From an uncultured Eubacteriales bacterium (lineage in GTDB: Bacteria > Bacillota > Clostridia > Lachnospirales > Lachnospiraceae), in the NCBI GenBank assembly GCA_949286775.1, contig CASEDW010000170.1, positions 1 through 6,505 on the forward strand: a stretch of 6,505 nucleotides of DNA, in the 5' to 3' direction. The position numbers and the translations under genes were made by a program. The notes under the pieces are model-generated. The model had not been told where the DNA came from. It searched no databases and was given only the letters and a program-made list of their open reading frames with translations. Positions within the stretch are counted from its first letter, which is position 1, and each line of letters starts with the position of its first letter. Below, one piece after another: positions 1-3,996 of the stretch.

Positions 1-23
1 ACTGCTATAAGTAAAGAAGTCAT
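1..23 (-). CDS. Possible 5' end of a further leftward gene (partial, unidentified)
   Basis: An ATG at 23-21 reads leftward off the window as MTSLLIAV. It is preceded by AGGCGG (32-37), an SD-like sequence 8 nt upstream, and lies about 23 nt downstream of the start site predicted from the promoter at 53-80. The hydrophobic start would suit a membrane or exported protein, but eight codons cannot identify a family. A competing start is the ATG at 72-70 in another frame, which is also open to the edge (MKYKGIIKVNDTGG...). That one has no SD and its ATG lies inside the putative promoter, so I prefer the first. Either could be chance. Confidence 0.28.
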
Positions 24-52
24 TTTTTATACCGCCTGTGTCATTTACTTTT

Positions 53-80
53 ATGATACCTTTATACTTCATTATGTCAA
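53..80 (-). promoter_or_regulatory. Candidate sigma-A promoter for the gene left of the window
   Basis: On the minus strand there is a perfect -35 box TTGACA (80-75), a 16-bp spacer, and a -10 box TATCAT (58-53, five of six matches to TATAAT). The predicted start is near 46. It lies just past the U-tract of the putP terminator, where the promoter of the next transcription unit would be expected. It is supported by sequence match and position only. Confidence 0.45.
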
Positions 81-82
81 TA

Positions 83-141
83 GAAAAAACAAAAAACCGG
101 ATCTGTCAGACAGGGCTGCCTGCCCTATCCTTAAGATCCGG
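83..141 (-). terminator. Rho-independent terminator of putP
   Basis: On the minus strand an 8-bp perfect stem, CCGGATCT (141-134) with AGATCCGG (104-97), encloses an inner 5-bp GC-rich hairpin, AGGGC (126-122) with GCCCT (116-112). The outer stem is followed at once by TTTTTTGTTTTTTC (96-83). It starts about 20 bp after the putP stop codon. The stem plus the long U-tract make this a convincing intrinsic terminator for the leftward transcript. Confidence 0.9.
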
Positions 142-160
142 ATCAATTTTATTGATTTTC

Positions 161-1720
161 TTAATTACATCCTTTTCCCTGGCGCACTTCGTCAAATTCG
201 TCTTCTATATTCTTTGAAGGCGCAGGCGTAAGAAGGGATACTACAACGATACATATGATCGAGAAAATAAACGCCGGAAGAAGTTCATATATATCCCAGA
301 TTCCGCCTAACGGACGAACGAGAAGATTCCATATGAATACCATGCATCCGCCGCCGACCATACCTGCGACTGCTCCCGCTCTGTTAATACGTTTCCAGAA
401 CAGGCTCATAAGCATAAGCGGACCAAATGTAGCTCCGAATCCTGCCCAGGCGAAGCTTACTATCGAGAAAATAACACTGTTTTCATCGAGCGCTATTATA
501 ATAGCTATACCTGTAATAGCAAGAAGCGTGAATCGTGAAATCCACATAACATGTTTATCAGAGGCTTTTTTATGAAAAAGTCCCTGATAAATATTTTTTG
601 AAAATGCGGAGGCCGCTATCAGAAGATATGAGTCCGATGAGCTTATCGTCGCCGCCAAAATTCCAGCCATAACAAGTCCCGCGATCACAGGCGGAAGCAG
701 GTTTGTAGCGAGCAGAATAAATACGTTTTCAGCTGATGCTTCTGTTGTCAGAGCCGCAGGATATAATGTACGTCCTACTATTCCGATAAATACCGCCACT
801 GTAAGGGATATAAGAACCCAAACGATCGCTATACGGCGGGATCTCTTAAGCTCTTTTTCTTTACGGATAGCCATAAATCTAAGAAGAACCTGAGGCATAC
901 CGAAATATCCGAGTCCCCACGCAAGAGAAGATACTATAGTAATAATGCTGTAAGTTCCGGCCTCGCCGAACTGAGGCACGCCGTTTACAACCTGCTGAAC
1001 TCCTCCGTCAGTCACAGGCGTAGCGATTCCAAAGAAATCTAAAAAGCCCGGTATATTGGCAGCGTTATCCACAACTGCCGAAAGGCCTCCGGCAGCGATT
1101 GTTCCGGTGACTACAATTACAACAAGAGCTACGATCATGACTATAGCCTGCATGAAATCTGATGCGCTCTCAGCAAGGAACCCGCCTATGATTGTATATA
1201 CAAGAACGAATACGGCTCCGATAATCATCATCGGTACATAGTCATAACCAAATACTGTTGAGAAAAGTTTTCCGCATGTGACAAGGCAGCTTGCGGCGTA
1301 TACCGTAAAGAATATAAGAATAAACAGCGCTGAAATTGTCATCACGACTTTACTCTTCTCGTGAAAACGGTTCGAGAAAAACTCAGGCAGTGTAATCGCA
1401 TTTGCTTTTACGCTGTATCTGCGCAGTCTCTTTGATACTATAAGCCAGTTTACATATGTTCCGACGGCAAGACCGATCGCAGTCCAGGCGGCGTCAGCTA
1501 TACCGCACCAATATGCGACGCCTGGAAGTCCCATAAGAAGCCATCCTGACATGTCTGAAGCTTCGGCGCTCATGGCCGTTACCCATGGTCCTAAAGAACG
1601 TCCTCCCAAAAAGTATTCTTCAGAGCTCTTGTTCGCTCGTTTCGCGAACATTACTCCGATAAATATCACGACAGCCATATAAGCGCCCATCGTGATCATG
1701 ATCTGTAATGAATCCCCCAT
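161..1720 (-). CDS. putP: Sodium/proline symporter, PutP type (SSS family)
   Basis: This is a 519-residue integral membrane secondary transporter that couples Na+ entry to uptake of L-proline (solute:sodium symporter family). The start is ATG 1720, 13 codons inside the longest frame, because AAGGAGA lies 10 nt before it and the longer frame has no such site. PutP hallmarks are the YFLGGRSLGPW segment (36-46), ASDMSGWLLMGLPG (54-67), IGGFLAESASD (178-188) and GYFGMPQVLLRFMA (271-284). By alignment from memory with E. coli PutP, D56 and S58 match the Na+-site residues D55 and S57, D188 matches D187, and S360/S361 match S340/T341 (the Thr is replaced by Ser). E. coli PutP is 502 residues. The extra length here is mostly a Gly/Val/Gln-rich loop at about 231-256. 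It is monocistronic by its flanking signals. No proline catabolism gene is visible, so the likely role is scavenging or osmoprotection. The family is certain; proline specificity is very likely but inferred from similarity. Confidence 0.93.
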   Translation of the reverse strand: MGDSLQIMITMGAYMAVVIFIGVMFAKRANKSSEEYFLGGRSLGPWVTAMSAEASDMSGWLLMGLPGVAYWCGIADAAWTAIGLAVGTYVNWLIVSKRLRRYSVKANAITLPEFFSNRFHEKSKVVMTISALFILIFFTVYAASCLVTCGKLFSTVFGYDYVPMMIIGAVFVLVYTIIGGFLAESASDFMQAIVMIVALVVIVVTGTIAAGGLSAVVDNAANIPGFLDFFGIATPVTDGGVQQVVNGVPQFGEAGTYSIITIVSSLAWGLGYFGMPQVLLRFMAIRKEKELKRSRRIAIVWVLISLTVAVFIGIVGRTLYPAALTTEASAENVFILLATNLLPPVIAGLVMAGILAATISSSDSYLLIAASAFSKNIYQGLFHKKASDKHVMWISRFTLLAITGIAIIIALDENSVIFSIVSFAWAGFGATFGPLMLMSLFWKRINRAGAVAGMVGGGCMVFIWNLLVRPLGGIWDIYELLPAFIFSIICIVVVSLLTPAPSKNIEDEFDEVRQGKGCN

Positions 1721-1730
1721 GATAAAACTT

Positions 1731-1737
1731 TCTCCTT
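1731..1737 (-). promoter_or_regulatory. Ribosome binding site fixing the putP start
   Basis: AAGGAGA, or a similar register in the purine run AAAAGGAGA, lies 10 nt upstream of ATG 1720. It falls inside the longer open frame that begins at 1759, which argues for the internal start. Confidence 0.8.
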
Positions 1738-1751
1738 TTGTAAATTGATGC

Positions 1752-1767
1752 CGGGGCAAAATCCCCG
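1752..1767 (-). other. Small GC-rich hairpin in the putP leader
   Basis: On the minus strand CGGGG (1767-1763) and CCCCG (1756-1752) form a 5-bp all-GC stem around a 6-nt loop. It lies 14 nt upstream of the SD in the predicted 5' UTR. No U-tract follows, so it is not a terminator. It may stabilise the 5' end or tune ribosome access. Confidence 0.5.
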
Positions 1768-1787
1768 ACCGTTAAGTCAGCTTTTAA

Positions 1788-1816
1788 ACTTTACCATAAT
1801 AAAATCATTTTGCCAA
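1788..1816 (-). promoter_or_regulatory. putP: Candidate putP promoter
   Basis: On the minus strand there is a -35 box TTGGCA (1816-1811, five of six), a 17-bp spacer, and a -10 box TAAAGT (1793-1788, four of six) preceded by TGG, which gives an extended -10. Initiation would be near 1781, about 60 nt before the putP ATG. The call rests on motif and position. Confidence 0.5.
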
Positions 1817-1835
1817 GAGAATCTTCACCATGCAA

Positions 1836-1857
1836 AGTTTCAATATTGTCAGAAACT
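1836..1857. repeat. Inverted repeat upstream of the putP promoter
   Basis: AGTTTC (1836-1841) and GAAACT (1852-1857) are perfect 6-bp arms around a 10-bp AT-rich centre. Relative to the predicted start near 1781 the repeat covers about -55 to -76. That is a position where an activator could bind. The protein, if any, is unknown, and arms this short can arise by chance in AT-rich DNA. Confidence 0.3.
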
Positions 1858-1902
1858 ATAATCCCGGACTTTAAGTTAATATTGAAAAACAATTATTCTA
1901 CA

Positions 1903-1931
1903 TATTAAAAGGACTGCCAGATGACAGTCCT
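1903..1931 (-). terminator. Rho-independent terminator of the SDR gene
   Basis: On the minus strand AGGACTG (1931-1925) pairs perfectly with CAGTCCT (1916-1910) across an 8-nt loop and is followed by TTTTAAT. It lies 22 bp past the SDR stop codon and before the putP promoter, so it separates the two transcripts. The stem is good and the U-tract is short. Confidence 0.8.
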
Positions 1932-1953
1932 GAAAACAATTATTTTATGAATT

Positions 1954-2715
1954 TTATAAAGAAGCTCCAAAATCGCTGATAAGAATCTGACCCGTAAGAG
2001 GTTTTGATTCGTCCGAAGCAAGGAATAAAAGTATGTTGGCAACATCTTCAGGTCGGCAAGGACTCACGCCCTGCAGGTCATTATGTTTAGCCATTGCACC
2101 CATCATTCCCATATCCAATTCTTCAGGTTTCATGCCTGCTGTCATAGGAGTCAGAATTGTTCCCGGACATACGGCATTGCATCTGATCGCTTTATCCGCA
2201 AGCAGAAGCGCGGTATGTTTGGTGATTCCAATAACCGCTGCTTTTGAAGCAACATATGCTGCTCCGCCGCCGCCGTTGAATCCTGCCACTGACGCCACAT
2301 TCACTATTGAAGCTCCGCTTGTCATATGAGCCAGCGCAGCACGAATGCACTGCATCGTTCCTCTCTGATTAATAGAAATAATCTTTTCAAAGTCGCTGTC
2401 CAGATATTTATCTATGGCTTTAAGTCCATTGTCAAGCACACCGGCGTTGTTAACTAAAATATCAAGTTTTCCGAATTTGTCTACAGCTGCCTGAACAAGA
2501 GCGCGGCAATCTTCATCTTTTGAAATGTCTGTCGGTACGGCAAGTACGCTGCCGCCTGCCGAGCGGATTTCTTCTGCTACTTTATCAAGAGCTTCCACAC
2601 GTCTTGCACTTATGACTACATTTGCACCTTCTGCTGCAAATAATTTTGCGGCTGCTGCGCCAACACCTGAGTTACCGCCTGTTATAATTGCTGTTTTTCC
2701 CTGTAATCTGTTCAT
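1954..2715 (-). CDS. Short-chain dehydrogenase/reductase (classical SDR, substrate unknown)
   Basis: This is a 253-residue cytosolic NAD(P)-dependent oxidoreductase with a Rossmann fold, typical in length for classical SDRs. Visible motifs are the cofactor loop TGGNSGVG (12-19), D63 after beta-3, NNAG (89-92), and the catalytic tetrad N116, S142, Y154 and K158 (YVASK). PG at 184-185 and LTGQILISDFGASL at the C-terminus complete the fold. ARR at 37-39 after the second beta strand suggests an NADP(H) preference. The usual C-terminal DGG reads DFG here, and the Ser-to-Tyr spacing is one residue shorter than in FabG. I chose ATG 2715 because AGGTGA lies 5 nt upstream; the longer frame starts at a GTG that sits inside this SD. 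Without fatty-acid or steroid neighbours the substrate cannot be assigned. A FabG-like or sugar/alcohol dehydrogenase role is possible. It is flanked by its own terminator and probably its own promoter. Confidence 0.92.
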   Translation of the reverse strand: MNRLQGKTAIITGGNSGVGAAAAKLFAAEGANVVISARRVEALDKVAEEIRSAGGSVLAVPTDISKDEDCRALVQAAVDKFGKLDILVNNAGVLDNGLKAIDKYLDSDFEKIISINQRGTMQCIRAALAHMTSGASIVNVASVAGFNGGGGAAYVASKAAVIGITKHTALLLADKAIRCNAVCPGTILTPMTAGMKPEELDMGMMGAMAKHNDLQGVSPCRPEDVANILLFLASDESKPLTGQILISDFGASL

Positions 2716-2720
2716 AAGCG

Positions 2721-2726
2721 TCACCT
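2721..2726 (-). promoter_or_regulatory. Ribosome binding site fixing the SDR start
   Basis: AGGTGA lies 5 nt before ATG 2715. The alternative GTG start at 2724 is part of this same sequence and has no SD at normal spacing, so it is disfavoured. Confidence 0.7.
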
Positions 2727-2768
2727 GATATAATAAATCTATTACATCTTTTCCTTTCCTGATTATTT

Positions 2769-2811
2769 AAGATATTTTCATATCGTTCTCATAAATTTGC
2801 TGAAATATCTT
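2769..2811. repeat. Long AT-rich dyad in the SDR 5' region
   Basis: AAGATATTT (2769-2777) and AAATATCTT (2803-2811) are perfect 9-bp inverted arms. They extend to 11 pairs (CA with TG) if one bulged T is allowed, leaving a loop of about 20 nt. The right arm begins at the start site predicted from the promoter at 2818-2846. It could be an operator at the transcription start or a 5'-terminal mRNA stem-loop. No U-tract follows on the minus strand, so a terminator is unlikely. Confidence 0.5.
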
Positions 2812-2817
2812 GATCTA

Positions 2818-2846
2818 ATACTACCATTTGCAGAAAAAATTCGCAA
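2818..2846 (-). promoter_or_regulatory. Candidate SDR promoter
   Basis: On the minus strand there is TTGCGA (2846-2841, four of six), a 17-bp spacer, and TAGTAT (2823-2818, four of six) preceded by TGG, an extended -10. Initiation would be near 2811. It overlaps the weak terminator of the upstream glycosyltransferase gene. The match is moderate and the region is AT-rich, so other placements are possible. Confidence 0.35.
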
Positions 2847-2875
2847 CAATTATTATTATTATAACTTTATTGTTG
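2834..2875 (-). terminator. Weak intrinsic terminator after the glycosyltransferase gene
   Basis: On the minus strand CAACAAT (2875-2869) pairs with ATTGTTG (2850-2844) over an 18-nt AT-rich loop, and TTTTTT (2839-2834) follows 4 nt later. The left arm overlaps the last codons and the stop of the GT51 gene. The stem is only 7 bp and AT-rich, so partial read-through into the SDR gene is plausible. Confidence 0.45.
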
Positions 2876-3586
2876 TTTTTTTAAGATATTTTTTGCCTCT
2901 TCTTCGGTTATCACCTTGCACGTCACCATTTTCTCCAATACCTGCTTCATTCGCTCATCGGCTAACTTCGGATTTACATTAGGCGAATACGCGGACGGCG
3001 CGTTTGGAAGTCCTGCAAGCATTACGGCTTCATAATCAGTCAACTCCTGCGGAGTTTTTCCATAATACCCCATAGACGCGTCATAAATTCCGTAATATCC
3101 GCTGCCAAAATAAATTGTATTTACATAAAGTTCGAATATCTCTTCTTTGCTGTATTTTTTCTCGAAATCCAGAGCGGCAAAAATTTCCGCGAACTTACGC
3201 TCGAAATTTTTATCCTGTGAAAAATACTCATTCTTCATCAACTGCTGCGTTATTGTGCTGCCTCCTTCGGCAAAAGACATTGTTCTCAGATCGTTGAAGA
3301 CGGCGCGTCCGATCGCCAGCAAATCGATTCCGTTATGCTCAAAAAAGCGCTTGTCTTCGGCGCATATAACAGCATCGATATATATTTCCGGAAGTTCGTC
3401 AGAACTGACAAAATTTTCATCGCTGCGTATGGATTCGACTTTTTCTTCAAAGGGTATTTTTTCGACTGCTTTTTTATACATGTCATAACCTTTTATCCCG
3501 AAGCATATGCCTGCTATCGCGATTATAACAAGTACTACGGCAAAAACGCTCAACAGGACTTTTCCTAAAATCTTTAATAAGCTCAT
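2867..3586 (-). CDS. Monofunctional peptidoglycan glycosyltransferase (GT51)
   Basis: This is a 239-residue membrane-anchored enzyme predicted to polymerise lipid II into glycan strands on the outer face of the cytoplasmic membrane. One N-terminal helix (about 8-31) is followed by a GT51 domain with all conserved blocks: EDKRFFEHNGID (77-88, catalytic E77), EGGSTITQQLMKN (107-119), RKFAE (130-134, second catalytic Glu E134), EEIFELYVNTIYFG (148-161), and GKTPQELTDYEAVMLAGLPNAPSAYSP (from 176). The protein ends shortly after the GT domain, with no transpeptidase domain. It is therefore a stand-alone enzyme like MtgA or the staphylococcal Mgt/SgtB type, not a truncated class A PBP; no PBP remnant follows. 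AAAGGA lies 10 nt before ATG 3586. The gene lies 36 nt behind a small membrane protein gene and probably shares its transcript. Confidence 0.93.
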   Translation of the reverse strand: MSLLKILGKVLLSVFAVVLVIIAIAGICFGIKGYDMYKKAVEKIPFEEKVESIRSDENFVSSDELPEIYIDAVICAEDKRFFEHNGIDLLAIGRAVFNDLRTMSFAEGGSTITQQLMKNEYFSQDKNFERKFAEIFAALDFEKKYSKEEIFELYVNTIYFGSGYYGIYDASMGYYGKTPQELTDYEAVMLAGLPNAPSAYSPNVNPKLADERMKQVLEKMVTCKVITEEEAKNILKKQQ

Positions 3587-3622
3587 AAATATTCCGTCCT
3601 TTCAGCCTGCTGTTAAATATCA

Positions 3623-3775
3623 TCATTTGCTCCATTTATCTGCTGCCGACCAAACGTTTGCCAAAATAAACATCAAAATCGCGGCTGGAACTAAAATAGC
3701 AATTAACATGACAAAACTGAATCCCTTTTTTAAATGTTCTTTTTTTATTGTGGTAACTTTAATTCTATGCATCAT
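3623..3775 (-). CDS. Small single-pass membrane protein, unrecognised
   Basis: This 50-residue protein begins MMHRIKVTTIKKEHLKKG. The basic N-terminus is followed by one hydrophobic helix (about 19-40, FSFVMLIAIL then VPAAILMFILA) and a short tail ending ADKWSK. By the positive-inside rule the N-terminus should be cytoplasmic and the tail outside. The start is well supported: AGGAGAGGAG (3790-3781) lies 5 nt before ATG 3775 and 8 nt before a second ATG at 3772, so the product is 49 or 50 residues. An extended -10 promoter lies just upstream, and the GT51 gene begins 36 nt after the stop with no terminator between, which implies a two-gene operon. I do not recognise a family. A role as partner or regulator of the glycosyltransferase is an inference from position. 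A small hydrophobic toxin is an alternative, but I see no antisense RNA gene. Confidence 0.72.
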   Translation of the reverse strand: MMHRIKVTTIKKEHLKKGFSFVMLIAILVPAAILMFILANVWSAADKWSK

Positions 3776-3780
3776 TAAAA

Positions 3781-3790
3781 CTCCTCTCCT
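3781..3790 (-). promoter_or_regulatory. Strong tandem SD for the small membrane protein
   Basis: AGGAGAGGAG contains two AGGAG registers directly before the tandem ATG codons at 3775 and 3772. It is the strongest ribosome binding site in the window and the main reason to treat the short frame as a real gene. Confidence 0.8.
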
Positions 3791-3806
3791 GTTTATTTAT
3801 ATCTGA

Positions 3807-3815
3807 ATTATAACA
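3807..3815 (-). promoter_or_regulatory. Extended -10 promoter of the small protein/GT51 operon
   Basis: On the minus strand TGTTATAAT (3815-3807) is a perfect TATAAT with the TGn extension. The hexamer at the -35 position (GTAAGG, 3835-3830) is poor, as is common for extended -10 or activator-dependent promoters. Initiation near 3800 would give a leader of about 25 nt. Confidence 0.6.
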
Positions 3816-3845
3816 ACTGATCCTGTACGCCTTACATCTATTCAT

Positions 3846-3872
3846 GTGACAATGAGCCATGTAAAAGTGACA
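3846..3872. repeat. Direct repeat upstream of the extended -10 promoter
   Basis: GTGACA occurs at 3846-3851 and 3867-3872 (TGTCAC on the transcribed strand), start to start 21 bp, about two helical turns. The sites lie roughly 46 and 67 bp upstream of the predicted start. This resembles a tandem response-regulator or activator site in front of a promoter lacking a -35 box. It is a pattern only. Confidence 0.35.
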
Positions 3873-3910
3873 TTTTTGAAATATTGAGATTTATTTGCCG
3901 GCAACTCATA

Positions 3911-3964
3911 TTTATTTAAAAAAACTGCGAACAACTATGATCGAAATCATATCATTCGCAGTTT
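3911..3964 (-). terminator. Strong nested-hairpin terminator of the BceAB-type operon
   Basis: On the minus strand AAACTGCGAA (3964-3955) pairs perfectly with TTCGCAGTTT (3931-3922). The interior holds a second hairpin, TATGAT-TTCG-ATCATA (3951-3936), with a UUCG tetraloop. A T-rich tract, TTTTAAATAAA, follows directly. It starts 33 bp past the permease stop codon. The flanking sequence on the plus strand is also T-rich, so the hairpin could work in both directions. Confidence 0.9.
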
Positions 3965-3996
3965 AATTTTTGATTTAATAAATATTAAGATTGTAT

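Noticed and set aside
255..575. Plus-strand open frame of 106 residues
   Set aside because: It is antisense to the conserved putP coding region and has no motif or convincing start signal.
1721..1759. N-terminal extension of PutP (13 residues)
   Set aside because: It would include the SD and leader sequence of the real start. PutP proteins normally begin close to the first helix, as from 1720.
2850..2862. TTA/ATT triplet run as a microsatellite or repeat element
   Set aside because: It is only about four units of a simple AT-rich triplet in an intergenic loop. This is low complexity rather than a mobile or CRISPR-type repeat.
2797..2982. Plus-strand frame spanning the SDR-GT51 gap
   Set aside because: It runs through AT-rich intergenic DNA (an NNYYYYN-like stretch) into the antisense of GT51. 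No SD or domain was found.
3147..3488. Plus-strand open frame of 113 residues
   Set aside because: It is fully antisense to the GT51 catalytic blocks and its composition follows from the reverse complement. No SD or promoter was seen.
3587..3622. GT51 gene as a truncated class A PBP pseudogene
   Set aside because: All catalytic blocks are intact. The stop follows the GT domain cleanly, a terminator-like hairpin follows, and no transpeptidase remnant is present. Monofunctional GT51 enzymes of this size are known.
3623..3775. Small ORF as a type I toxin
   Set aside because: The size and single helix would fit, but there is no repeat or antisense promoter overlapping it. The strong open SD and close linkage to a housekeeping-type enzyme fit an ordinary small gene better.
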